The position numbers were made by a program, and so were the translations under genes. Source: Actinomycetes bacterium (lineage in GTDB: Bacteria > Actinomycetota > Actinomycetes > Actinomycetales > Microbacteriaceae). Taken from it: 64,000 nt of DNA. A model generated the notes under the pieces. The model worked only from the letters and a program-made list of their open reading frames with translations. It was not told the origin of the DNA and did no database searches. Below are positions 35,624 to 44,238 of this stretch, one piece after another. The stretch is from NCBI GenBank assembly GCA_029777095.1, contig JAKOTS010000032.1, forward strand, positions 62,001 to 126,000. The letters run 5' to 3'. Position 1 is the first letter of the stretch; each line of letters begins with the position of its first letter.

Positions 35624-36739
35624 ATGACAACGAATGTCACCGGCACCGTCGCCCGCGCACTGCGTGGAGGCTTTCTGGGTGGTGGCTTCATGGCTGCCGT
35701 GCATAGTCGTGCCGTGCGTGCAGCGCGAGCGACACCGGCGCTGATCGCCGCATCGAACCCGGGGTCGTCGGCAATGGCCGCAGAAGACCTCGGCATTGCG
35801 GCCGTTGCGAGTGATCCGGCCGCGCTCATTGCGAGTGACGTCGACGTGGTGCACGTGTGCACGCCCAACTCGACCCACGCCGCTTTTGCCGGGTCGGCGC
35901 TCGCCGCGGGCAAACACGTGATCTGCGAGAAGCCACTCGCCATCAGCGTTGGTGACGCCGAGGTGCTGGCGGCGACGGCCCGCACGAGCGGCCTCATCGC
36001 CGCGGTGCCGTTTGTCTATCGCTACCACCCGATGGTGCGTGAGGCGCGGGCTCGCATTGCGAAGGGCGAACTCGGCGCGCTCCTCACGTTGGACTGCAGC
36101 TACCTCCAAGACTGGCTGCTCGACTCGGGTGACGTTGACTGGCGGGTGAACCCGGCACTCGGTGGCAGCTCCCGGGCCTTTGCCGACATCGGCTCGCACC
36201 TGTGCGACCTGATCGAGTTCGTCACCGGCGAGCGCATCGTGAGGCTTGGCGCGCGCACGCGCACGGTGCACACCGAGCGGGCCGGCAGCGCGGTCACGAC
36301 GGAAGACATTGCGGCAGTGCTGTTTGAGCTCAGCGGTGGGGCACTTGGCACCATGCTCGTCTCGCAAACCGCTCCCGGGCGCAAGAACGCGCTGGTGCTT
36401 GAGGTGCACGGCACCGCCGAGAGTGTGCGGTTTGTGCAGGAGCGCCCTGACGAACTCTGGGTCGGTCGGCGCACGGGCTCCTATGTGCTTCTGCGTGACC
36501 CAGAAACAGCCTCGCCCGACGCGGCGCGACTCTCGTTGGTGCCAGCCGGTCACCCCATGGGCTACCAAGACGCATTCAACGCGTTCATCGCCGATGCGTA
36601 CGCCGCGGTGCGGGGAGAACAGGTCGACGGGTTGCCCACGTTCGAGGATGGCCTGCGCGCCGTGCGGCTGACCCAGGCGGTGCTCGACTCGGCTGCAACG
36701 AAGCAGTGGATCGAAGTCACAGAGGCGGCGCCCCGATGA
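35624..36739 (+). CDS. Gfo/Idh/MocA family oxidoreductase
   Basis: A 371-aa NAD(P)-dependent sugar or inositol dehydrogenase and first gene of the transport operon. The nucleotide site is GGFLGGGFM near residue 13 and the catalytic-region motif is CEKPLA near residue 94. The C-terminal half has the typical IGSHLCDLIEFVTGE segment. It ends in an ATGA overlap with the ABC ATPase gene. With two epimerase/isomerases at the far end of the operon, it probably oxidises a C5-C6 sugar, polyol or inositol to a keto form. Confidence 0.88.
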   Translation: MTTNVTGTVARALRGGFLGGGFMAAVHSRAVRAARATPALIAASNPGSSAMAAEDLGIAAVASDPAALIASDVDVVHVCTPNSTHAAFAGSALAAGKHVICEKPLAISVGDAEVLAATARTSGLIAAVPFVYRYHPMVREARARIAKGELGALLTLDCSYLQDWLLDSGDVDWRVNPALGGSSRAFADIGSHLCDLIEFVTGERIVRLGARTRTVHTERAGSAVTTEDIAAVLFELSGGALGTMLVSQTAPGRKNALVLEVHGTAESVRFVQERPDELWVGRRTGSYVLLRDPETASPDAARLSLVPAGHPMGYQDAFNAFIADAYAAVRGEQVDGLPTFEDGLRAVRLTQAVLDSAATKQWIEVTEAAPR

Positions 36740-38307
36740 ACGAGACCCTGGCGCACGAGACGCTTGCAGCGGGAGCGGCGAGCGACGTCGTGTTGCGTGC
36801 CACCGGAATCGACAAGGCATTCTTCGGAGTGCAGGTGCTGCACGACGTCTCATTCGACGTCGTCCAGGGGGAGGTGCATGGCCTCGTTGGAGAAAACGGC
36901 GCCGGCAAGTCCACCCTGATGAAGGTGCTTGCGGGTGTGCACCAGGCAGACGCGGGCAGCATCGAGTTCGCCGGGCAGACGGTGGCGTTCACGCATCCGC
37001 TGCAGGCAATGAACGCGGGCCTGGTCACCGTGTTTCAAGAGTTCAACCTGCTGCCCGAGCGCACCGTCGCTCAGAACGTCTACCTCGGTCGAGAGCCGCT
37101 GAAAGGCGGGCTGATCGACAAGAAGACGATGATTGCGCGCACCCGTGCGATCTTGGACGACCTGGGCGTTGACTTCATCGAGCCCACCGAGCGAGTCGGC
37201 TCGCTGACCGTTGCCGAGCAGCAGATCGTCGAGATCGTCAAGGCGCTCTCGTTCGACGCGCGGGTGATCTCGATGGACGAACCCACCGCCGCGCTGAGCG
37301 AGCACGAGGTCGAACTGCTCTACGCGATCATTCGACGGCTGACCGCCCGCGGCGTTGCGGTCATCTACGTCTCGCACCGCTTGAAAGAGATCTTCGATCT
37401 GTGCGACCGCATCACGATCTTGAAAGACGGTGCGCTGGTCTCTACAGATCCCGCAGCCGACCTGACGCAAGACGAACTCGTCCGCCGCATGGTCGGACGG
37501 CCCATCCAGAGCTACTACCCGGGTGCGGAGCCCGGCACCGAGGTCGGTGAGGCACGGGTGCGCCTGCGCGGCGTTGGTAACGACTTCGTCGACGGAGTCG
37601 ACCTCGACGTGCGCACCGGCGAGATCTTGGGGCTCGCGGGCCTTCAGGGATCGGGCCGCACCGAGATTCTCGAGGGCATTTTTGGCGCACACGCATTCAC
37701 GCGCGGCACGATGATGCTGGCCGGGCGACCGGTGCGCATGACCTCCCCGCGCCAAGCCGTGCGAGCGGGCATCGCCCTCGTAACCGAAGACCGCAAGGCG
37801 CAGGGTCTTGTGCTGGGGCAATCGATCCTCGACAACGCGCTGCTCGTAGTGCGGGGCGTGTTCGCCAGCCGCACCCGGACCGCCCGCAAGCGGGTGCCCG
37901 GCATCCTTTCGAGCCTCGAGATCACCGCGCGCGGGATCGACCAAGAAGTGCAGACGCTCTCGGGCGGCAACCAGCAAAAGGTGGTGCTTGCCAAGTGGCT
38001 CGTCACCGATCCGCAGGTGGTGCTGTTCGACGAGCCGACTCGCGGCATCGACGTGGGCGCCAAGGTCGCGGTCTACACCCTCATGCGCCGACTCGCCGCC
38101 GAGGGCAAGGCCGTGCTGATGGTCTCGTCAGAGCTGCCAGAAGTGATCGGCATGAGCGACCGCATCGTCGTGATGCGCGACGGCCGCATCGGCGCAGAGC
38201 TTGCGGCCGGGGCATCCGAGCTCGAAGTGCTGGCTGCCGCGACCGGCGCACGCACACAAGAGCCGGGCGCACGAGACACCGGTACACCGCGTATGGGGGA
38301 GGTGTGA
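36736..38307 (+). CDS. Ribose-type sugar ABC transporter, ATP-binding protein
   Basis: A 523-aa tandem ATPase of the RbsA/XylG/MglA type (carbohydrate uptake family 2). The first half has Walker A GENGAGKST near residue 52, the signature LTVAEQQ and Walker B VISMDEPTAAL. The second half has the degenerate Walker A GLQGSGRTE, the signature LSGGNQQK and Walker B VVLFDEPTRG. It energises uptake through the two permeases downstream. The start overlaps the oxidoreductase stop and the next gene starts 2 bases after its stop. Confidence 0.93.
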   Translation: MNETLAHETLAAGAASDVVLRATGIDKAFFGVQVLHDVSFDVVQGEVHGLVGENGAGKSTLMKVLAGVHQADAGSIEFAGQTVAFTHPLQAMNAGLVTVFQEFNLLPERTVAQNVYLGREPLKGGLIDKKTMIARTRAILDDLGVDFIEPTERVGSLTVAEQQIVEIVKALSFDARVISMDEPTAALSEHEVELLYAIIRRLTARGVAVIYVSHRLKEIFDLCDRITILKDGALVSTDPAADLTQDELVRRMVGRPIQSYYPGAEPGTEVGEARVRLRGVGNDFVDGVDLDVRTGEILGLAGLQGSGRTEILEGIFGAHAFTRGTMMLAGRPVRMTSPRQAVRAGIALVTEDRKAQGLVLGQSILDNALLVVRGVFASRTRTARKRVPGILSSLEITARGIDQEVQTLSGGNQQKVVLAKWLVTDPQVVLFDEPTRGIDVGAKVAVYTLMRRLAAEGKAVLMVSSELPEVIGMSDRIVVMRDGRIGAELAAGASELEVLAAATGARTQEPGARDTGTPRMGEV

Positions 38308-38309
38308 GC

Positions 38310-39368
38310 ATGAAGCGCATCCGCATTGGCACGACCCAGATCGTGCTCATCGCCCTCGTGATTGTGATCGTGATCGGCGCGATCCTCGTGGGCACCGTCG
38401 GCCGAAACTTCTTCAGCGCCGGCAACATCCGCGACATCCTCACCGGCATGAGCGTGCTCGGGCTCGTCGCGATCGGACAGACGCTCGTCATTCTCGGCGC
38501 CTCGCTCGACCTCTCGGTGATCTATGTGATCAGCCTGGCGAGCCTGATCGGCGCGACCACTATGAACGGCAACGCCGCGAATATCCCGTGGGCGGTGACG
38601 CTCACACTCATCGTTTGCGCCGCGATCGGCCTCGCGAACGGCCTCATCGTGACGGTGCTCAACGTCAATGGCTTCATCGCGACCCTTGGTATGGGCCTGA
38701 TTCTGCAGGGTGTGCTCAACACCAACTTCCAGGGCAGCGCGGGCAAGGTGCCATGGGAATTTCAGCTGATTGGCGCGACCGGCATCGGCCCCGTCCCCGT
38801 GTCGACCGTGATCATGATCGCGCTCGCCGCCCTCGTCTGGCTGATCCTCGATCGCACGCGCGTCGGCGCACACCTGTTCGCCGTCGGTGGCAGCCCGGAG
38901 GTTTCGCGCCTGAGTGGCCTGCGCATCCGCCGCCCACTGGTGACGGCGCACGTGCTCTCTTCGGTGTTCGCCGGCCTCGCGGGCCTGCTGCTGGCAAGTC
39001 GCCTCGGTGTCGGTAGCCCGGTTGTCGGCCAGCAGGGCGGTTACGACCTGCTGAGCATCGCGGCCGTGGTGCTCGGCGGCACGCTCCTGCTGGGCGGGCG
39101 CGGCTCGGTATGGGGCACGATCGGCGGCGTCGCGATCTTCGCGGTCGTCGACAACGTGATGAGCGTCCTCCAGATCAACCCCTTCCTCAAAGATGTGGTG
39201 CGCGGCGTTGTCATCGTCGCCGCGGTTGCCGTCTACAGCCGCCGAGTCGTGGTCGCCCGGCGCGCACGCTTCGGGCCGGGCGGATCACAAGATCGGGGTG
39301 TGGATGCCGCTGCCCCGGCGCCCGCTGTGCCCGCGGCATCCACCGCCAACGGAGGTGACGGGTCGTGA
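38310..39368 (+). CDS. Ribose-type sugar ABC transporter, permease 1
   Basis: A 352-aa RbsC-like permease with eight to ten hydrophobic segments. Typical stretches are GQTLVILGASLDLSV, the GFIATLGM segment and VVLGGTLLLGGRGSVWGT near the C-terminus. The ATG at 38310 is chosen; a GTG two codons earlier is possible. The last 30 residues are a hydrophilic Ala/Pro tail. It pairs with the next gene as a heterodimeric channel, and the two overlap by 4 bases (GTGA). Confidence 0.9.
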   Translation: MKRIRIGTTQIVLIALVIVIVIGAILVGTVGRNFFSAGNIRDILTGMSVLGLVAIGQTLVILGASLDLSVIYVISLASLIGATTMNGNAANIPWAVTLTLIVCAAIGLANGLIVTVLNVNGFIATLGMGLILQGVLNTNFQGSAGKVPWEFQLIGATGIGPVPVSTVIMIALAALVWLILDRTRVGAHLFAVGGSPEVSRLSGLRIRRPLVTAHVLSSVFAGLAGLLLASRLGVGSPVVGQQGGYDLLSIAAVVLGGTLLLGGRGSVWGTIGGVAIFAVVDNVMSVLQINPFLKDVVRGVVIVAAVAVYSRRVVVARRARFGPGGSQDRGVDAAAPAPAVPAASTANGGDGS

Positions 39369-40456
39369 AAAACACACTTCGCACCCTGGTCAGCCCGCGC
39401 GGCGCGGTGTTCTTGCTGCTCGCGATCCTGCTGGTCGCGATCATCATCTTGAACCCGGCGTTTGCCGAACCCGGGCAGTTCATGCGCTTTCTCCAGCGCG
39501 TCGCGCCGGTGGCGATCATCGCGATCGGTCAATACTTTGTGATTGTCGCGGGCGAGTTCGACCTGTCGCAAGGCTCGCTGATCACGGCGCAGGTCGTGAT
39601 CGCAGGCAACCTTGTCGGCCAAGACGATTCGCGCACGATCCCGGTCATGCTGCTGATGTTCGTGTTTGGAGCCGTGATCGGGCTTATCAACGGGCTCATC
39701 ACGACGCTGCTGAAGGTGCCCTCGTTTATCGTCACGCTCGGCATGATGCTGGCGCTACTCGGCGGGATTCTGTGGTGGACCGGCGGCGCGGCAACCGGCA
39801 ACCCGGCCGATAGCTTTCGCAACATCGGCCGCGGCGGCTTGCGCGATGTGCCGCTTCTCGACTTCGTGCCGTGGTCGGTGCTGGTGCTGGCCGGCTGGCT
39901 CGCACTGGCGATCTGGATCACGAAGCGGCCGCTCGGCAAGCAGATGATCGCCGTCGGCGACAACCCCGTGGCGGCACGCTTCGCCGGGGTGCGCACCTGG
40001 TGGGTCACCACGCAGAGCTTCATCATTTCTTCGCTCTCGGCGACCGTCGCCGGCATCCTGCTCGTCGGCTATGCGGGCGTGCACCCCTCGGTGGGCCGCG
40101 GCTACGAGTTCATCGCGATCACCGCGGTGGTGCTCGGCGGTGTGGTGCTGGGTGGCGGCCGCGGCTGGGTGGTCGCGGCGGTTGCCGGTGCATTCGTGCT
40201 CGAAGCACTCTTCCTTCTCCTGAACATCGCCGGTGTGCCGTCGACGCTCCGCAACAGCGTGCAGGGCGTGATCATCATCGCGGCCGTCGCGTACGCCGGG
40301 GTGTCGTTCCGCGCCCGCCGCGCGCGGCCGCGGGCCGCGGCATCCCCACAAGCTTCTCCCGATCCGGGGAAGGAGCCGGAGCCACCCGTGGCACCCGCTC
40401 AATCCGATTCACATGTCCTCAGAGGCGAGGGCAGCAATGCTAACCAGGGAGGTTAA
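39365..40456 (+). CDS. Ribose-type sugar ABC transporter, permease 2
   Basis: A 363-aa RbsC-like permease. GQYFVIVAGEFDLSQGS, the PSFIVTLGMM segment, AVGDNPVAARFAGV and VVLGGVVLGGGRGW are the family landmarks. The C-terminus (from about residue 320) is a hydrophilic Pro/Ala/Ser tail. The GTG start overlaps the upstream stop, and the binding-protein gene starts 2 bases after its stop. Confidence 0.9.
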   Translation: MKNTLRTLVSPRGAVFLLLAILLVAIIILNPAFAEPGQFMRFLQRVAPVAIIAIGQYFVIVAGEFDLSQGSLITAQVVIAGNLVGQDDSRTIPVMLLMFVFGAVIGLINGLITTLLKVPSFIVTLGMMLALLGGILWWTGGAATGNPADSFRNIGRGGLRDVPLLDFVPWSVLVLAGWLALAIWITKRPLGKQMIAVGDNPVAARFAGVRTWWVTTQSFIISSLSATVAGILLVGYAGVHPSVGRGYEFIAITAVVLGGVVLGGGRGWVVAAVAGAFVLEALFLLLNIAGVPSTLRNSVQGVIIIAAVAYAGVSFRARRARPRAAASPQASPDPGKEPEPPVAPAQSDSHVLRGEGSNANQGG

Positions 40457-40458
40457 CA

Positions 40459-41670
40459 ATGCGACGATCACTCAAGGTCGGCACCGCTGCGGCGGCGCTT
40501 ATCGGCCTGTTCGTGCTTGCCGGTTGCACCACGGACCCCGGCGTCACCGCTCCATCAGAGTCGGCGTCTGATCCGGGTGCCGGCAGCACCAACGAATGGT
40601 TTGACCAGAAGGTCTACGACAAGCAGTTCGCCGAGCGCACGGTCGTGCCCGCGGGCCCCGAAGACGAGGTCTATCTGCAGCACATCAACGCCGAAATGGT
40701 CGACACCTCGGCCTATGCGAGCGCGGGGGCCAAGAAGGCCTGCTTCGCAAACGCCTCGATTTCAAACCCGTGGCGACAGACGGGCTGGATCACGATGAAC
40801 CAGCAGCTGAAGGTGCTGCAGGAGTCGGGCGCGATCAGCACGATGGAGACCCGCGACGCGCAGGACTCCGATGACACGCAGATCGCCGACATCGACTACT
40901 TCATCAACGAGGGCAACTGCGATGTGTTCCTCATCTCGCCCAACAGCACGGCGGCAATGACGCCGGCCGTCGAGCGCGCGTGCGCGACCGACAAGCCGGT
41001 CATCGTCTTCGACCGTGGGGTCGAGACCGACTGCCAGGTCACGTTCATCCACCCGATCGGTGGCTTTGCGTGGGGCATCGACACGGCCGAGTTCTTGATC
41101 GACAACCTCAAGAAGGGCGACAAGGTCGTTGGCCTTCGCATCCTTCCCGGCGTTGACGTGCTTGAGCAGCGCTGGGCCGGAGCCGAGAAGCTCTTCGCCG
41201 AGGCTGGCATCGAAGCGGTTGACTACTTCACCGGTGCAGACCCGGCAAAGATCAAGAGCATCATCAGCGATGAGCTCGCAAAGGGCGACGTGCAGGGCAT
41301 TTGGATGGATGCCGGTGACGGCGCCGTTGCTGCAATCGAGGCGTTCGAAGACGCCGGTGCCGACTACCCAGTCATGACCGGTGAAGACGAGATGTCGTTC
41401 CTTCGCAAGTGGAAGGCAACGGGCCTGACCGGCCTCGCGCCCGTCTACTCGAACTTCCAGTGGCGCACCCCGCTGCTGGCGGCCGCGATGATCTTCAAGG
41501 GCGAAGAAGTGCCCAAGGAGTGGGTGCTCCCGCAGAACCCGATCAACGCTGAAGAGCTCGATCGCTACCTCACCGAGAACGAGGGCATGCCCGACGGTCA
41601 CTATGCCAAGTTCGGCGGAGAGAACCTGCCCGGCTACCCCGAGGTCTGGCAGAAGCGCCTCATCCCCTAA
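40459..41670 (+). CDS. Sugar ABC transporter substrate-binding lipoprotein
   Basis: A 403-aa periplasmic-binding-protein-like domain of the RbsB/XylF class (type 1 fold), anchored by the lipobox VLAGC near residue 22. The core begins KKACFANASISNPWRQTGW, and the hinge region includes VIVFDRGVETDCQ and GVDVLEQRW. GGGAGG precedes the ATG. The ligand is unknown; two Cys in the mature domain may form a disulfide. A stable hairpin follows the stop, before the first epimerase gene. Confidence 0.9.
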   Translation: MRRSLKVGTAAAALIGLFVLAGCTTDPGVTAPSESASDPGAGSTNEWFDQKVYDKQFAERTVVPAGPEDEVYLQHINAEMVDTSAYASAGAKKACFANASISNPWRQTGWITMNQQLKVLQESGAISTMETRDAQDSDDTQIADIDYFINEGNCDVFLISPNSTAAMTPAVERACATDKPVIVFDRGVETDCQVTFIHPIGGFAWGIDTAEFLIDNLKKGDKVVGLRILPGVDVLEQRWAGAEKLFAEAGIEAVDYFTGADPAKIKSIISDELAKGDVQGIWMDAGDGAVAAIEAFEDAGADYPVMTGEDEMSFLRKWKATGLTGLAPVYSNFQWRTPLLAAAMIFKGEEVPKEWVLPQNPINAEELDRYLTENEGMPDGHYAKFGGENLPGYPEVWQKRLIP

Positions 41671-41692
41671 CCCGGGCTGACACCTCGCGCGT

Positions 41693-41732
41693 GCGGCGGG
41701 GCGACTTCGGAGTACCGGAGTCACCCCGCCGC
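41693..41732 (+). terminator. Intra-operon hairpin after the binding-protein gene
   Basis: GCGGCGGGG/CCCCGCCGC, then GACT/AGTC and CGG/CCG around AGTA, form an imperfect stem of about 16 pairs. No T-run follows. It probably trims or protects the 3' end of the upstream mRNA rather than ending the operon fully. Confidence 0.6.
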
Positions 41733-41793
41733 GCGCACCACCTCACCTCCAGCGTGCACCGCGTGCGCGCACGCCTGATCCATTGGAGCAACG

Positions 41794-42672
41794 ATGCGCC
41801 GCCCTCTCGGTGTGAACACCTGGGTATGGACCTCCCCCCTCGACGACACCACGCTCGAGCCCCTGCTGCGAAAAATCGCGGGCATGGGTTTTGATGCCGT
41901 CGAACTGCCGATCGAAAACCCGGGGGACTGGAGTGCGGTGCGCGCCCGCGACCTGCTGCAGCAATTCGGCTTGCAACCGATCATTGTCGGGGCGATGGGC
42001 TCGGCTCGCTCGTTGCTCGCGCGTGCCGGCGACGTCGCTGCCACGCAGCAATACCTCCACCACTGCCTCGAGGTCGCCGGGGTCGTCGGCGCACCGATCG
42101 TGGCTGGGCCGTTCTACGCGCCGACCGGCGCGACGTGGCGCATGAGCCCCGAAGAACGCGCGGATGCCGCAGCCGAACTGCGAACATCGCTCACCCCAAT
42201 CGTGGCCGCCGCCGCCGCGGCTGGCCGTACCCTCGCGATCGAGCCCCTCAACCGCTACGAGACGAGCGTGATCAACACGGTCGCGCAGGGTCTCGAGGTT
42301 CTCGCTCCGCTGCTCGGGCCCGGCCTCGGGCTTGCGCTCGACAGCTATCACCTGAACATCGAAGAGCAGCGCCCGGCCGATGCCATCCGCCTGGCCGGCG
42401 ACGCGATCGCGTACGTGCAGGTCTGCGGCAACGACCGCGGGCCGGTCGGCGACGACCACACCGACTGGCCGGGCATGCTCGATGCGCTCGACGACGCGGG
42501 TTATGCGGGCCCGCTCGGGGTCGAAAGTTTCACCGGCGAGAACGAGACCATCGCGGTTGCTGCCTCTGTGTGGCGCCCCCTCGCACCGACGCAAGACGCG
42601 CTCGCCGAGCGCTCGCTTGCCTACCTTCGCGCGCTGCAAGACGAGCGCGCACACGAGAACGAACCCGCCTAA
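41794..42672 (+). CDS. Sugar phosphate isomerase/epimerase (ketose 3-epimerase-like)
   Basis: A 292-aa TIM barrel of the AP-endonuclease 2 superfamily. The four metal ligands of D-tagatose/D-psicose 3-epimerases can be placed: Glu in IEPLNRYE, Asp and His in LDSYHLNIE, a His region before it and Glu in VESFTGENE. It should epimerise or isomerise a ketose, matching a dehydrogenase product. The ATG has GGAG upstream. It lies 123 bp after the binding protein and 11 bp before a second family member. Confidence 0.86.
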   Translation: MRRPLGVNTWVWTSPLDDTTLEPLLRKIAGMGFDAVELPIENPGDWSAVRARDLLQQFGLQPIIVGAMGSARSLLARAGDVAATQQYLHHCLEVAGVVGAPIVAGPFYAPTGATWRMSPEERADAAAELRTSLTPIVAAAAAAGRTLAIEPLNRYETSVINTVAQGLEVLAPLLGPGLGLALDSYHLNIEEQRPADAIRLAGDAIAYVQVCGNDRGPVGDDHTDWPGMLDALDDAGYAGPLGVESFTGENETIAVAASVWRPLAPTQDALAERSLAYLRALQDERAHENEPA

Positions 42673-42683
42673 GGAGCACGAAC

Positions 42684-43691
42684 ATGTCGACGCATCCGGT
42701 CACCCTGTTCACCGGCCAGTGGGCCGATTTGCCGTTCGAGGAGGTGGCGCGCCTCGCCTCGTCGTGGGGCTACGACGGCCTCGAGATCGCCGCTTCGGGC
42801 GATCACCTCGATCTGCGCCGAGCCGACGAAGACGATGCATACCTGGCATCCCGTCTCGAGGTGCTCGATCGCTATGGCCTCAAGGTCTTCGCGATCTCGA
42901 ACCATCTCGCCGGCCAGGCCGTGTGCGATGCGCCCATCGACTTTCGCCATCAGGCGATCCTGCGCGACTACGTGTGGGGCGATGGTGACGCCGAGGGAGT
43001 GCGCCAGCGCGCGGCAGAAGACATGAAGCGCTCGGCCCGCGTCGCCCGCAAGCTCGGCATCGACACGGTGGTCGGTTTCACTGGCTCGTCGATCTGGCAG
43101 TACATCGCGATGTTTCCGCCGGTCGATGCCTCGGTGATCGAGCGCGGCTTCGACGACTTTGCGCAGCGCTGGAACCCGATCCTTGACGTGTTTGACGCTG
43201 AGGGTGTGCGGTTTGCGCACGAGGTGCACCCGAGTGAGATCGCCTATGACTACTGGAGCGCCGTGCGCACGCTCGACGCGATCGGGCGCCGAGAGGCCTT
43301 CGGCTTCAACTGGGACCCCTCGCACATGATGTGGCAAGGGATCGACCCGGTCGGGTTCATCGTCGACTTCGCCGAACGGATCTATCACGTCGACTGCAAA
43401 GACACGAGGCTTCGCCCGAACAACGGCCGTGCGGGCGTCCTCGGGTCGCACCTGCCGTGGGGCGACCCGAGACGCGGATGGGACTTCGTCTCGACCGGGC
43501 GAGGCGATGTGCCATGGGAAGACGCGTTTCGCGCGTTGCACTCGATCGGATACACCGGCCCGATCTCCGTCGAATGGGAGGACGCGGGCATGGACCGGCT
43601 GCACGGCGCGGCCGAAGCCGTGACATTTGTGCGCTCGCTGTTGTGGGACCCGCCCGCCGCGGCATTCGACTCGGCGTTCTCGAATCAGTGA
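42684..43691 (+). CDS. Sugar phosphate isomerase/epimerase, second member
   Basis: A 335-aa TIM barrel of the same superfamily, but from a different subgroup that commonly sits next to Gfo/Idh dehydrogenases. Likely metal ligands are Glu in FAHEVHPSE, Asp and His in NWDPSHMMW, His in YHVDCKD and Glu in VEWEDAGMD. AAGGAG (42671-42676) supports the ATG at 42684. The stop codon lies in a 14-bp direct repeat. It is the last gene of the operon. Confidence 0.87.
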   Translation: MSTHPVTLFTGQWADLPFEEVARLASSWGYDGLEIAASGDHLDLRRADEDDAYLASRLEVLDRYGLKVFAISNHLAGQAVCDAPIDFRHQAILRDYVWGDGDAEGVRQRAAEDMKRSARVARKLGIDTVVGFTGSSIWQYIAMFPPVDASVIERGFDDFAQRWNPILDVFDAEGVRFAHEVHPSEIAYDYWSAVRTLDAIGRREAFGFNWDPSHMMWQGIDPVGFIVDFAERIYHVDCKDTRLRPNNGRAGVLGSHLPWGDPRRGWDFVSTGRGDVPWEDAFRALHSIGYTGPISVEWEDAGMDRLHGAAEAVTFVRSLLWDPPAAAFDSAFSNQ

Positions 43692-43715
43692 CGCAGTGTG
43701 TTCGAATCAGTGACG
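43680..43715 (+). repeat. 14-bp direct repeat across the isomerase stop codon
   Basis: TCGAATCAGTGACG occurs at 43680-43693 and again at 43702-43715, giving a 22-bp period. The first copy contains the TGA stop of the isomerase gene. It looks like a small local duplication. Confidence 0.85.
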
Positions 43716-43743
43716 GGCGCGGGCCCGTGTGCAGCTGCGCCCG

Positions 43744-44238
43744 CTAATCCACTTTGGTTTTCGTGGTCGCATCGCCGACATTGAGCGCATGGAGCAGGTC
43801 AGCGAGGCGTTCGATGTCGAGCAGATCCCAGTCGGCGAGCACACCGAGGAGGCGACCCTCATCTCGCTTGCGGGCTACCTCGAGCCGTGCTCGCGCGTGC
43901 GGGGTCGCACTGAGCAGTTGCGATCTTCCGTCGTTAGGATCACGCGTGCGGCTGATGAACTCGTGGTCTTCGAGTTCGCGCACCGCGCGACTAATCAGCG
44001 ACTTGTCGACCCCGAAGATCTCGGTGAGGGCCGAGAGCGTGATGGGTCCTCGTCGATCGATCAAGCTGAGCGCCTTGTAGCTCGCGGGCGTGAGACCCGG
44101 GGCAACAGCTTCGGCCGACCGGCGCATGTGCACGCGAATGCGGCTCACGAGCTCGCTGAGCTCTGCCTCGATGCTGCGTGCTGCGGCGACGCGCCGGGGC
44201 TCGGAAGTGCCGAGCCCCGGCATGACGATGTCGGTCAC
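43744..44238 (-). CDS. MarR family transcriptional regulator
   Basis: A 164-aa winged-helix repressor. The core LTPASYKALSLIDRRGPITLSAL leads to the recognition helix region GVDKSLISRAVRELE and the wing RTRDPNDGRSQLL. It is the second gene of an operon with a drug exporter: its GTG overlaps the exporter's TAG stop by one base, so translation is coupled. Exporter plus MarR in one transcript is a common autoregulated arrangement. The ATG five codons later is an alternative start. Confidence 0.9.
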   Translation of the reverse strand: MTDIVMPGLGTSEPRRVAAARSIEAELSELVSRIRVHMRRSAEAVAPGLTPASYKALSLIDRRGPITLSALTEIFGVDKSLISRAVRELEDHEFISRTRDPNDGRSQLLSATPHARARLEVARKRDEGRLLGVLADWDLLDIERLADLLHALNVGDATTKTKVD

